Positions 43,592 through 52,218 are shown, numbered from the stretch's first letter. The stretch is DNA of 64,000 nucleotides from Bacillus sp. Marseille-Q3570 (GCF_946151055.1 NZ_CAMGYZ010000003.1:248001-312000), one strand, 5' to 3'. Notes: generated from the sequence alone by a model not told the origin. Numbers and translations are program-made.

Positions 43592-44502
43592 TTTGCTTGT
43601 TCATACACTCTTTTGAATGGGATTCCATTTTTATCAGCCAGAAGTCTGCAGTCCTCAAATTCCGGTGAAACCTGGATGACTTTGTTCTTATGAATCCCTA
43701 GTTTTATAGAGACAGCACCCCACTCAGTTTCCACATTAATGACCTTTCTTCCTAATCGGTGACATGAGACAGGATAAGAACGGACACCCAGGCTTGATGT
43801 TTCCTCAAATAGCAATGATTCTAGTTTTTCTGTTTGATCAGAAGAAGCAAGGACAGACAGTTTGTAGGAAGGTCGATTCTTTTTCATTATGATCGGTGTG
43901 AAGTAAACATCACTAGCCCCATTATTTAGAAGGACTTCTAACGTATAGCCCATCATTTCCCCGGTACAATCATCGATATTGGTTTCCAACATGATCATCT
44001 GCTCATCAACATGTTCTTTACGATGTGCAGGGTCCTTTTCACTGACTACAAAAAGTGTGGTCAATTGATTACCGCAACTTCCTTGATAACTCTTTTCAAA
44101 TAACATTGGCTCCTGTGAAACTGTGACATAGTCAGCGAGAAAGAAAGAGGCAGGATTGGATAAGGACGCCTCTTTTACAAGGGTACAGGGAAGGGATATT
44201 AATCGATGTGTATGCTCAGGATTTTGTAGATCCCTTTTGGTTATATCGAGCGTTTCGACCAATTCAATCGTTATATTACAGGTTTCCATCAACGATGTTA
44301 CACACCGATAAGCGTGCAATTCTTTTTGGTCGATGTCAGGGTTATCGGTAAGTCCAGGAACCTGATCTTTCTCCTCTGGATTTCCGTTTTCCATCCATCC
44401 ACCACACGCTTTTGAATACTCCTGTACATATGGAATCATCAATAATGCTTCATAAACGCTTTGCATCATCAAACCATTGCTGACAAGCATTTTTAATCTC
44501 AT
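43567..44502 (-). CDS. larC2: LarC2, C-terminal nickel-insertase domain with an extra N-terminal region
   Basis: A 311-residue protein. From residue about 170 it matches the C-terminal LarC domain: MLETNIDDCTGEMMGYTLE, GASDVYFTPIIMKKNRPSY, LFEETSSLGVRSY and SPEFEDCRLLADKNGIPF. The first 165 residues are not clearly LarC; a weak resemblance to the end of LarC1 can be seen near SYQGSCGNQLTTLFVVSEKD. AGGTGG precedes the ATG on the minus strand. In Lactobacillus plantarum the two LarC parts are joined by ribosomal frameshifting; here they are separate genes 11 kb apart. It probably acts with LarC1 to load nickel on the cofactor of the LarA-like enzyme. Confidence 0.85.
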   Translation of the reverse strand: MRLKMLVSNGLMMQSVYEALLMIPYVQEYSKACGGWMENGNPEEKDQVPGLTDNPDIDQKELHAYRCVTSLMETCNITIELVETLDITKRDLQNPEHTHRLISLPCTLVKEASLSNPASFFLADYVTVSQEPMLFEKSYQGSCGNQLTTLFVVSEKDPAHRKEHVDEQMIMLETNIDDCTGEMMGYTLEVLLNNGASDVYFTPIIMKKNRPSYKLSVLASSDQTEKLESLLFEETSSLGVRSYPVSCHRLGRKVINVETEWGAVSIKLGIHKNKVIQVSPEFEDCRLLADKNGIPFKRVYEQAKKMALDMI

Positions 44503-44690
44503 CTTAAACCACCTGAAGTTAGTTGTTAGTTATAGTTTAACACTTTTCTACATCTTTGGGTGTAGAGCGGTCTTAGACTTTCCATCGGTCCATTTAGGTA
44601 GGAAAAGTTCAATCTCGGTTCTGACGAAAAGAAACGATTTCTTCAATAAACTAAAACTAAGAAATCAAACACTTAAGGAGTTGCTTATAA

Positions 44691-45416
44691 ATGAAGGAAA
44701 AACAGGTCGTCATGATTACCGGGGCATCTAAAGGGCTAGGAAGAGCAGTCGCGAGAGCATTTGCGAAAAATGGAGCGAATCTTGCAATTTGTGCTCGTGG
44801 TGAAGTGAAACTGGATGAAGCGGCAAGAGAACTCGAGGCATTAGGGGCTGAGGTCCTTGCAGTAACTGCTGACTCATCCGATCCAAGAGATATCGAGCGT
44901 TTCGTTTCGCTGACAGAATCGAATTTCGGAAAAATTGATGTGCTCATCAACAACGCGTCCAGACTTGGACCAAGTCCGATGCCGTATTTAGCAGATTATC
45001 CTGGGGACGATTTTCTGGATGTCTTGCGTGTCAATGCAGAAGGTCCTTTCAGACTTACGAAACGCGTTTTGCCAGGTATGCTGCAACGAGATTCTGGTTC
45101 GATCATCAACGTTACCTCTGAAGCGGGGAATGTTGGTTATGCAGGCTGGGGAGCGTATGGAGTTTCCAAGTTTGCATTGGAAGGATTGACCGAAATTTGG
45201 GCGGATGAATTGGAAGAGACCGGTGTCCGAATCAATATGGTCGACCCGGGTGAGATGAATACGGAAATGCACGACCTTGCTGTTCCGGATTGTGATTATG
45301 AGCTTGCAGAACCAGAAGATTTGACAGATGTCTTTCTTTATCTCGCATCTGATGCATCACAGCACGAAAATGGAAAACGGCTAGAAGCGCAAAGCTTTGT
45401 GGTAGGGAAGAGGTGA
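44691..45416 (+). CDS. short-chain dehydrogenase/reductase
   Basis: A 241-residue classical SDR. It has the TGASKGLGRAVARAF cofactor loop, the NNAS motif, the catalytic serine region NVTSEAGNVGYAGWGAYGVSKFALE with the YxxxK pair, and VDPGEMNTEM. The arginine after the second strand (ICARGE) suggests NADP. AAGGAG precedes the ATG. It overlaps the QueA-like gene start region (stop 45416, next start 45422). The substrate is unknown; the pairing with a QueA paralogue is unusual. Confidence 0.87.
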   Translation: MKEKQVVMITGASKGLGRAVARAFAKNGANLAICARGEVKLDEAARELEALGAEVLAVTADSSDPRDIERFVSLTESNFGKIDVLINNASRLGPSPMPYLADYPGDDFLDVLRVNAEGPFRLTKRVLPGMLQRDSGSIINVTSEAGNVGYAGWGAYGVSKFALEGLTEIWADELEETGVRINMVDPGEMNTEMHDLAVPDCDYELAEPEDLTDVFLYLASDASQHENGKRLEAQSFVVGKR

Positions 45417-45421
45417 ATGGT

Positions 45422-46486
45422 ATGGTGTTAGCTGCAAAGAAACCGTTGAAATTCCATCTCCCTGGTGAATTGAATGCCTCGATGCCTCCAGAAGTAAGAG
45501 GGTTGAGACGGGATCATGTCAAAATGATGGTTCTCGATCAAGTCAATGGAGAAACAAGGTATGATCATTTTCATCATTTAGAAAACTATCTGGATAAAGG
45601 TGATTTACTTGTATTAAATATAAGCCGTACGCTTCCAGCTTCTTTCAAGGTGAAAATAAGAAGAGACTGCAGGATTGTCCAAGAAAATGTTGAAATCCGG
45701 CTTGCGCAAAGGAAGAGCAACTCGGTTTGGAAGGTTCTGATTGTGGATGCAAAGGTTCAAAAAAACGATGTCCTTGTTTTTTCCCCGAACCTGACTGCTT
45801 TCGTGCGATCGATCAATCGTAAAGAGCCGCTTGTGACGGTCTGTTTTTCATCAAGGGGAAATGAGCTCTACAATCAGTTGTATACGTTAGGAGAGCCGAT
45901 TCGTTATGAATATATCCATCACGATTGGAGTCTCGAACATTATCAAACGGTTTACGGGACTGTTCCAGGGTCTGTTGAAATGGTTTCGGCAGGAAGGGCG
46001 TTCAGCTGGGAAATGCTGCTTCGTCTAAAGAAAAAAGGTGTAAAGGTGTCGACCGTTACCCTTCATACCGGGTTAAGCTATTTTACAAACGATCAGTGGC
46101 AAGTAGCTCCAGCTGATAGTCTTGAAGAATATGAGGTTCCAGGTGAAACTGTCCATGAAATCAATGAGACTAAACAATCAGGAGGAAAGGTGATTGCAGT
46201 GGGGACTACGGTCGTCCGTGCCCTTGAATCTGCTGTCGATCAGCAAGGTAACCCAGTTTCGAAAAAAGGATGGACGAACCTGCACATCCACGAAGACTAT
46301 TCCTTGAACGTCGTGGACGGCCTCATCACCGGATTCCATGAACCAGAAGCAAGTCATCTTGATATGTTGTCAGCGTTCATCTCACCTCGTCTTTTGAAAA
46401 AGGCCTATCAGGAAGCGATTAGAGAAAAATACCTATGGCATGAATTCGGGGACATGAACTTTATCAGTGGGGGAGTTGCACAATGA
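45422..46486 (+). CDS. divergent paralogue of QueA (SAM:tRNA ribosyltransferase-isomerase family)
   Basis: A 354-residue protein that aligns with QueA along its length: KFHLPGELNASMPPEVRGLRRD, KGDLLVLNISRTLPASFKVK, HTGLSYFTND, VIAVGTTVVRALESAV and a VVDGLITGFHEPEASHLDML end. QueA proper has FNNTRVIPAR and PTAGLHF; these are NISRTLPAS and SAGRAFSWEM here, so the substrate may not be tRNA. No tgt or ruvB is nearby. The start ATG 45422 follows AGAGGTG. It may use the ribosyl group of SAM on another molecule. It overlaps the VOC gene by 4 bp. Confidence 0.8.
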   Translation: MVLAAKKPLKFHLPGELNASMPPEVRGLRRDHVKMMVLDQVNGETRYDHFHHLENYLDKGDLLVLNISRTLPASFKVKIRRDCRIVQENVEIRLAQRKSNSVWKVLIVDAKVQKNDVLVFSPNLTAFVRSINRKEPLVTVCFSSRGNELYNQLYTLGEPIRYEYIHHDWSLEHYQTVYGTVPGSVEMVSAGRAFSWEMLLRLKKKGVKVSTVTLHTGLSYFTNDQWQVAPADSLEEYEVPGETVHEINETKQSGGKVIAVGTTVVRALESAVDQQGNPVSKKGWTNLHIHEDYSLNVVDGLITGFHEPEASHLDMLSAFISPRLLKKAYQEAIREKYLWHEFGDMNFISGGVAQ

Positions 46487-46827
46487 CATTCCACCATGTC
46501 GCGATTGAAACGAATCGCATGGAGCGAGCTGTCCGATTTTACGAAAAACTCGGGTTCAAGTATGAATCTGAAATCGAGCTGTTAGGTGAAAAAATCATCT
46601 TCTTGCAATTGAATGGATTTCGTCTGGAGCTGGTATTGGTCGATGAAAGCTTGAAGTTGACGTCGAACAAACACATTGCATTTGAAGTAGAAAATCTTGA
46701 TGCTATGCTTGAGAAAAATCCGGAATTCACGTTGTACGAAGGACCATATTCATTTGAAAATGGGTGGAAATCGGCTTTCATATTGGGACCGAGCGGAGAA
46801 ATCATCGAATTGCTTCAAACGAACTGA
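46483..46827 (+). CDS. VOC/glyoxalase-family protein
   Basis: A 114-residue protein with the beta-alpha-beta-beta-beta repeat of the vicinal oxygen chelate fold: FHHVAIETNRMERAVRFYEKLGF, IIFLQLNGFRLELVLVDE, KHIAFEVENLDAMLE, and FILGPSGEIIELLQ. Possible metal ligands are His4 or His5, Glu53 and the final Glu. It is translationally coupled to the QueA-like gene and ends before a terminator. The reaction is unknown. Confidence 0.85.
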   Translation: MTFHHVAIETNRMERAVRFYEKLGFKYESEIELLGEKIIFLQLNGFRLELVLVDESLKLTSNKHIAFEVENLDAMLEKNPEFTLYEGPYSFENGWKSAFILGPSGEIIELLQTN

Positions 46828-46858
46828 GATGGATGTGAAATTGCATCCATCTTTTGTT
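46828..46858 (+). terminator. intrinsic terminator
   Basis: GATGGATG (46828-46835) pairs with CATCCATC (46844-46851), followed by TTTTGTTG. It ends the SDR/QueA-like/VOC operon. Confidence 0.8.
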
Positions 46859-46970
46859 GATTTTATAAAATTAGTGAGCGGATTTGGAAGTATATTATCC
46901 AGAAGAATTTACCTGTAAGCAGGATATCATCATCTTTTCTCTAATTAACCAAATAGAGAGGGGGAGGGTT

Positions 46971-48179
46971 ATGACAGTTGCGCGTGCACAGATCGTCCAT
47001 GAAAAGTTGGAAGCTGCAGTCAACTTACTTGATTTACATAATGTAGACACATGGCTCATTTTAACGAGGGAAGGCTATGATCCAAGCCTGCCATTTGTGA
47101 CGGATATACTACCGAAGGATAAAACTGCAATCTTCATCAATAAAAATGGATCACACCAGGCTATCGTTTCTAACGAAGATTATCAGGTTTTCCAACAGAC
47201 GGAAGTCTTTTCAGACGTCATTACATATGACGGGCATATGGATGAGGTGTTCCTGAAAGTGTTCCATACACTTGATCCTCAAAAATTGGCGTTGAACATT
47301 TCGCTTTTTGATCATTTGTATGATGGACTCTCATTAGGCCTTTATCATTGGCTGGAGCAGTTGATCGGACCGGTGAAAATGCAGCAGATTGAAGTGTCGA
47401 GTGAACCACTCCTGCAACAATTGCGATGTGTCAAATCGGAAGCGGAAATTGAAGCAGTGAAAAAAGCGGTCGACCACACTACGGATATTTTTCAGGAAGC
47501 CTTCATGATAATGCGAGTGGGGATGACGGAAAAAGAAATAGGACAGCTGTTTGTTGATGGAATGAAATCAAGAGGTGTCACAAACGGGTTAGGGAAGCCT
47601 TATGATTTGCCGCTTGTGTGCATTGTACGGTGTGGACTTGCACATCGGAAACCAGGTGATCATACGGTCAAACCGGGGGACATTGTGATCGTCGATTTCA
47701 GTTTACGGTGTGAAGGCTATGTATCAGATATTGCGAGAACGTGCTATTTCTTGAAAGAAGGCGAAATTGAACCGCCGGAAGATGTGCAGAAAGCTTTTGC
47801 AGCTGCCCTTGAGGCGATTTCCAGATCAATCGATGCATTAAGACCAGGTACGAAAGGTTATGAGGTCGATGCAGTCGGCCGGGCGTGTATTGAGGAACAT
47901 GGGTACCCGACCATCCGTCACTCAGTAGGACATCAGGTCGGTCGTGCGACACATGATGGGGGGACCATCCTTGGACCAAGAAGGACACCACCTCGTCCCC
48001 AGGTAGAAGGCGAGATCCAACTAGGGGAGATATATGCCATTGAACCGACCGTCATCCAGGATCATGGACTTCCCTGCATGCTGGTCGAAGAGAATGTCCT
48101 GGTAACTGATCATGGACCAGAAGTTTTGAGCAAGCGTCAGCTTCAAATCATCACGATCCCATATGAAGGGGTGAATTGA
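46971..48179 (+). CDS. M24 family metallopeptidase (Xaa-Pro aminopeptidase/dipeptidase-like)
   Basis: A 402-residue protein with an N-terminal creatinase-type domain (residues 1-150) and a pita-bread catalytic domain. The five metal ligands can be placed: Asp in VIVDFSLRC, Asp in YVSDIARTCYF, His in RHSVGHQVGRATHDGG, Glu in YAIEPTVIQD and Glu in LVEENVLVT. It would remove an N-terminal residue next to proline or split Xaa-Pro dipeptides. The start ATG 46971 follows GGGGGAGG. The next gene starts directly after its stop. Confidence 0.88.
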   Translation: MTVARAQIVHEKLEAAVNLLDLHNVDTWLILTREGYDPSLPFVTDILPKDKTAIFINKNGSHQAIVSNEDYQVFQQTEVFSDVITYDGHMDEVFLKVFHTLDPQKLALNISLFDHLYDGLSLGLYHWLEQLIGPVKMQQIEVSSEPLLQQLRCVKSEAEIEAVKKAVDHTTDIFQEAFMIMRVGMTEKEIGQLFVDGMKSRGVTNGLGKPYDLPLVCIVRCGLAHRKPGDHTVKPGDIVIVDFSLRCEGYVSDIARTCYFLKEGEIEPPEDVQKAFAAALEAISRSIDALRPGTKGYEVDAVGRACIEEHGYPTIRHSVGHQVGRATHDGGTILGPRRTPPRPQVEGEIQLGEIYAIEPTVIQDHGLPCMLVEENVLVTDHGPEVLSKRQLQIITIPYEGVN

Positions 48180-48650
48180 ATGAGTCTTCAAAAAGAGAAC
48201 TTGCAGAAATCAGTAGAGGTGTTAAATGAACAACAAATCGCTCTATGGCTCATTTTTACAAGTGAGGGGAGTGACCAATGTCTTCCGTTCGTAACAGGTG
48301 TTGAAACCGTGGGACCTGGAGCTTTTCTCATAACAAGGGATGATCGGAAGCTTGCAGTCTGCAGTACGATCGATGCCCAGGACATCGAAGAATGCGGTTT
48401 ATTTGATGAGGTCAGGACGTACCAACAGGGTGATCTTGACGAAACTTTGAAAACAGTGGTCGAAGAAATTGCTCCTTCTAAAATAGCAATCAATTATTCT
48501 GAAAAATTTCCATTAGCCGATGGGCTTACAACTGGAAGGTTCAGATGGTTGAAGGAAATGCTTGAAGATGTCTATATCGGAGAGTACGTTTCTTCAGAAG
48601 TGATCTTAAGAAGAATATCAATTGAAAAACCTCCTGCTTTTAATGTGTGA
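48180..48650 (+). CDS. stand-alone creatinase N-terminal domain (truncated M24 paralogue)
   Basis: A 156-residue protein that resembles only the N-terminal domain of the gene before it: ALWLIFTSEGSDQCLPFVTG against TWLILTREGYDPSLPFVTD, and DGLTTGRFRWLKEML against DGLSLGLYHWLEQLI. It ends at SSEVILRRISIEKPP, where the M24 catalytic domain would begin, so it has no metal site. It begins one base after the upstream stop. It could be a remnant of a duplicated peptidase or a partner subunit for the complete one. A terminator follows. Confidence 0.75.
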   Translation: MSLQKENLQKSVEVLNEQQIALWLIFTSEGSDQCLPFVTGVETVGPGAFLITRDDRKLAVCSTIDAQDIEECGLFDEVRTYQQGDLDETLKTVVEEIAPSKIAINYSEKFPLADGLTTGRFRWLKEMLEDVYIGEYVSSEVILRRISIEKPPAFNV

Positions 48651-48676
48651 ATCATGTACGTTCTTGGAATGGAGAG

Positions 48677-48714
48677 AAAAGCTGAGGATTCAATTAGAGT
48701 CTTCAGCTTTTTTC
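48677..48714 (+). terminator. intrinsic terminator
   Basis: AAAGCTGA (48678-48685) pairs with TCAGCTTT (48703-48710) with further pairing inside, followed by T. Confidence 0.8.
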
Positions 48715-48781
48715 AATGGACAGAACTCTCAATAGCATAAAAGTTTGTATGCTGAACTTGTAGTAGGGGAGGTGTTGTATT

Positions 48782-49066
48782 TTGCCAAAATGTGAGAACT
48801 GTAACACTACATTTAAGTGGAGTAAAATCTTGAGAGCAAATTTGTTTTATAGCCCTATTCCATGTAGCGAGTGTAATTCAGAACATAAGATTGCATTCCT
48901 TTCAAGGTTTATGATGACATCTTTGACTGTTTTACCAATTTTGATTTTTGGTTATTATTTGTCCCCTATTAACGGTTTACTCACTATGATAATAGGTTTA
49001 TGCATCGCTATTCTTGGCTTTTTGATTGCACCCTATTTAGTAGAGTATAAGCAAATCAGGAATTAG
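48782..49066 (+). CDS. CXXC-20-CXXC family membrane protein
   Basis: A 94-residue protein starting at TTG 48782 after GGGGAGG. It has CENC at residues 4-7, exactly 20 residues, then CSEC, the pattern of the CXXC-20-CXXC protein family found in Bacillus, and two hydrophobic segments in the second half. The cysteine pairs probably bind zinc. Function is unknown. It is a single gene just upstream of the sigma factor gene. Confidence 0.8.
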   Translation: MPKCENCNTTFKWSKILRANLFYSPIPCSECNSEHKIAFLSRFMMTSLTVLPILIFGYYLSPINGLLTMIIGLCIAILGFLIAPYLVEYKQIRN

Positions 49067-49165
49067 GTTTTTTCATAAGAAATAATATTCTTTTATATCA
49101 CTTAAAACTTTTTTGATATCTGATGTGTCTTATATTTAGAAGAAGAAAGAAGTAGGGGGGAAATC

Positions 49166-49696
49166 ATGGGGGAGGAGCTTGTAAAAAGAGCGAAGCGCGG
49201 CGACGAAGACGCTTTTACAGAAATCATACATACTCATAAAAAACTGCTCTATCATGTCGCTTATAGATATTTCCATAATGAACATGATGCGCTTGAAGCC
49301 ATTCAGGAAACGACCTTCAAAGCATACCGTTCCATAGGGAAACTTAAAGATCCTTCCTCAGCAAAAGCGTGGTTGCTGAGGATTCTGACAAACTATTGCC
49401 TGAATGAGGTCCGGAAAAAGAAGCGGCTGATCCATGACGAGTGGTTGATAGAATACGAAGAAGCACTTTCTGACGAATTTGATCTCAATGATCGCATTGT
49501 CTTAAAAGAAAAGATCATGAGTTTGAAGAAAAATCTTCAGAAGGTGATTTTTCTAAAATATTATCAAGGATTCACCACAAAAGAGATTGCACAAATTTTA
49601 GATCGACCAGAAAGTACGATAAAGACGTGGGTCTATAAAGCACTAAAACAATTACGAGTACAGTTGGAGAGAGAAGGTGCTGCTGATGGACGATAA
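49166..49696 (+). CDS. ECF-type RNA polymerase sigma factor
   Basis: A 176-residue sigma-70 family protein with region 2 (DAFTEIIHTHKKLLYHVAYRYFHNEHDALEAIQETTFKAY, given here as landmarks around residues 15-53) and region 4 (FLKYYQGFTTKEIAQILDRP, STIKTWVYKALKQLR). GGGGGG precedes ATG. It overlaps its putative anti-sigma gene by 11 bp, the standard arrangement in which a membrane protein holds the sigma factor until a signal arrives. Its regulon is not visible here; no autoregulatory ECF promoter was evident. Confidence 0.88.
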   Translation: MGEELVKRAKRGDEDAFTEIIHTHKKLLYHVAYRYFHNEHDALEAIQETTFKAYRSIGKLKDPSSAKAWLLRILTNYCLNEVRKKKRLIHDEWLIEYEEALSDEFDLNDRIVLKEKIMSLKKNLQKVIFLKYYQGFTTKEIAQILDRPESTIKTWVYKALKQLRVQLEREGAADGR

Positions 49697-51011
49697 ACAA
49701 ATACGTACACCTGAGTCGATTGACCATTACATTCACAAGGGAATCCAGAAAGGCAAACGGTTTAAACGGATCCAGAGAAGGTCGATTGTCAGCCTCGCAA
49801 CTTCAATGGCACTGATTTTGTTGTTAATTACCAGCGTACGCATCTCACCAGCGTTTGCCGATACAATCAAGACATTACCCGGAATGCAAGTGATTGTCGA
49901 AATGATCCAGGGAGACAAAGGCTTGGAAGATGCAATTTCAAATGATTTCATTCATGAGGTGAATGAAAAAGAAACACATGAAGGAATTACTTTATCTGTG
50001 GATCGAATCATCGTTGATCAGGCAAGGATGATTCTTTTCTATTCTGTTGAAACCACTAGGGATCATGAATATTTGCGCTTGCACCGCATCAATATGCTGG
50101 ACGGGAATGGAGAAGAAATACAAGCAGGCATAGAATACGGAGACCCGCATGAAAGCGAAAATCTACAGGAAAATAAGAAAATGAATGGTAAAATTGTTGC
50201 GACATATGCAGAAGATGTACAAGTTCCAGAAGTAGTCCAGTTGAAGTTAACATTACAAGATGCAGATTCTCCTTCCGCTATCCATACTGAAGCCAGGACT
50301 CTGGATTCGGAGTGGGATATCGAGATTCCAATCAAAAAAGAGTGGTATGCGGATACACGAGAAACCATTCAGATTATGGAAACAGTTGAGATGGAAAAAC
50401 AGAAAATCCACTTCGAAAAAGCTGTAATCGATCCTACGCTGATTGCACTTCACATTAAATATGATGAAACGAATGAGATGCAGCTCTTCAGGTTTGATGA
50501 TTTGAAGCTGATGGATGATACGGGCCAAGTGTGGGAGCCGATTCAGAACGGCATAATCAGTTCGGGTCAAGATGGCGACTTTACGCTGTACTTTCAGAGC
50601 AACTATTTCCGGAAGCCTGAGGAGCTTTATTTGTCCGGTAGTTCAATCAGGGCAATTGATAAGGATGAACAAGAGGTTGTTGTCGATCTTCAGGACGAAA
50701 AGTTGACCCAAGCGCCAAGCGACGGGAGGATCCAATTGGATCAAATCAATCGTGAAGGTATGGATGTTGAATTTGAGTTTTTGATTAGAATGTCTGAGGT
50801 AGATAAAGAAAACCATTTTTATGATATTCTTGAATATAAAACTCAAAATCAAAATAGAGGGGCATCAGGATTTTCTAACTCCCCTGAAGATCCAAAACTC
50901 CTAAGGTATTTTTTAAGCGTAAATAATTTAACGGATTCAAATAAAGTGGTTTTTAAAATCATTGATTATCCGTACCGTATCCAGGATCCGTTCAAAATAA
51001 AGATCAAATAG
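49686..51011 (+). CDS. membrane-anchored DUF4179 protein, putative anti-sigma factor
   Basis: A 441-residue protein with a short basic cytoplasmic N-terminus, one membrane segment at about residues 34-55 (SIVSLATSMALILLLITSV), and a large extracellular part. The segment after the membrane (FADTIKTLPGMQVIVEMIQGDKGLEDAI) is typical of DUF4179, a domain found in proteins encoded beside ECF sigma factors. The start is ATG 49686, 8 bp after GAAGG; the upstream GTG lies within that site. It most likely binds the sigma factor on its cytoplasmic side. Confidence 0.82.
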   Translation: MDDKQIRTPESIDHYIHKGIQKGKRFKRIQRRSIVSLATSMALILLLITSVRISPAFADTIKTLPGMQVIVEMIQGDKGLEDAISNDFIHEVNEKETHEGITLSVDRIIVDQARMILFYSVETTRDHEYLRLHRINMLDGNGEEIQAGIEYGDPHESENLQENKKMNGKIVATYAEDVQVPEVVQLKLTLQDADSPSAIHTEARTLDSEWDIEIPIKKEWYADTRETIQIMETVEMEKQKIHFEKAVIDPTLIALHIKYDETNEMQLFRFDDLKLMDDTGQVWEPIQNGIISSGQDGDFTLYFQSNYFRKPEELYLSGSSIRAIDKDEQEVVVDLQDEKLTQAPSDGRIQLDQINREGMDVEFEFLIRMSEVDKENHFYDILEYKTQNQNRGASGFSNSPEDPKLLRYFLSVNNLTDSNKVVFKIIDYPYRIQDPFKIKIK

Positions 51012-51064
51012 CAGCAGTATTTCTTATGGGGCGGTTCGGTTCCATCCGAGCAGTCCCATATTGC

Positions 51065-51156
51065 ACTAAAAGAAAGTATAAAGATATTTTCTTCAACAAA
51101 GTACAACTAATGCTCAGCCATCACCAAAGGCTTGGCTGAGCCAAAGTTTACTTTAA
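51065..51156 (+). repeat. two-hairpin element, copy 3
   Basis: Third copy: ACTAAAAGAAAGTATAAAG start, TTCTTCAACAAAGTACAAC middle, CTTGGCTGAGCCAAAG second hairpin, and ACTTTAA end. It is more diverged than copies 6-8. Confidence 0.8.
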
Positions 51157-51200
51157 TACTATGTTGGCGAGATTATCAAAACAGGAAGGGACAAGGTAAA

Positions 51201-51620
51201 GTGGAACGAGTAGATGTAGCTTATTCACTCATATTTGATGAATAGAAGAAAAAAGTATTGATTGTACATAACACGAAGTATGACAATTGGACGTTGCCTG
51301 ATGGTGCAGTAGAAGTTGGTGAAACATTGGAAGAGGCTGCAGTTCGGGAAGCAAGGGAAGAGACAGGATTGAAAATCGAAGTGGAGAATCTTGTGGCTGT
51401 TAATGAAGCTTTCATGACAAAGAATGGGCATCACGCTGTATTCTTCACATTTAACGCAAGAATCATCGAGGGTGAGATTTCAATTCAAGATACAGAGACC
51501 ATTTCCGATGTAGAATGGATGGATATCCGCACAGCTAATGAATGGATGTCCTATCCTCCAAATGGGATTGAGCGTTTCCTGGAAAATTCCATCCCTTATG
51601 TATACCAAGGTAAAGTTTGA
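51201..51620 (+). pseudogene. NUDIX hydrolase with an in-frame amber codon
   Basis: From GTG 51201 the frame reads MERVDVAYSLIFDE, then TAG (51243-51245), then [15 protein letters not shown] and a complete NUDIX box [23 protein letters not shown]. The first strand of the fold lies before the stop, so a protein started at TTG 51258 would lack it. AAGG precedes the GTG. The intact gene would hydrolyse a nucleoside diphosphate derivative. It is either a recent nonsense mutation, a sequencing error, or a case of restart. Confidence 0.7.
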
Positions 51621-51742
51621 TGGCACAGTGGACACCTCAAAGAAAAGTGTTTTAAAAAGTAGAATTACAGGAACAGATAATTGTAAAAGTATTATTAGTT
51701 TCTGAGAAAGCCACTGTAGAAATAATAAAGGAGGAGATCAGG

Positions 51743-52162
51743 ATGAGTGACGTATTGTTTACATCACATGCGACAGCAAAAGGTGGAAGAAAAGGACATG
51801 TCAAATCAGATACAGGGCAAATCGACCATGACCTTGTAATGCCCACAGATGATACGGATAAGGAAGGGACAAACCCTGAAGAGTTATTCGCAGCCGGGTA
51901 TTCAGCGTGTTTTGATGGCGCTCTGAATTTGATGGCTTCTAGAGAGAAAAAAGAAATCGACTCCACTGTGACAGCCGATGTCAGTTTTATGAAGGATTCT
52001 AGTGACAACGGTTTTAAGATTGGTGTTACCCTGAATGTTGAAGTGAATGGCGTCAGTCAAGAAGATGCCGAAGATCTAGTGAAGAAAGCACACGATTTTT
52101 GTCCATATTCAAAAGCGACCCGAGGTAATATTGACGTAAAACTCAATACGAAAGCTGTTTAG
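51743..52162 (+). CDS. ohr: organic hydroperoxide resistance protein (Ohr/OsmC family)
   Basis: A 139-residue thiol peroxidase. The two redox cysteines are in AAGYSACFDGALNLMA (about residue 56) and HDFCPYSKATRGN (about residue 119), and the Ohr signature GGRKGHVKSDTG is near the N-terminus. It reduces organic and lipid hydroperoxides in the cytosol. AAAGGAGG precedes ATG. No OhrR regulator gene is beside it in this window. An intrinsic terminator follows. Confidence 0.92.
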   Translation: MSDVLFTSHATAKGGRKGHVKSDTGQIDHDLVMPTDDTDKEGTNPEELFAAGYSACFDGALNLMASREKKEIDSTVTADVSFMKDSSDNGFKIGVTLNVEVNGVSQEDAEDLVKKAHDFCPYSKATRGNIDVKLNTKAV

Positions 52163-52186
52163 AAACTGAAAAATATACACTTCGTG

Positions 52187-52214
52187 AAACTGGCCTTTAT
52201 GGCCAGTTTTTTTA
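52187..52214 (+). terminator. intrinsic terminator of ohr
   Basis: AAACTGGCC (52187-52195) pairs with GGCCAGTTT (52201-52209), followed by T. Copy 4 of the two-hairpin element begins about 5 bp after it. Confidence 0.9.
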
Positions 52215-52218
52215 TTTC

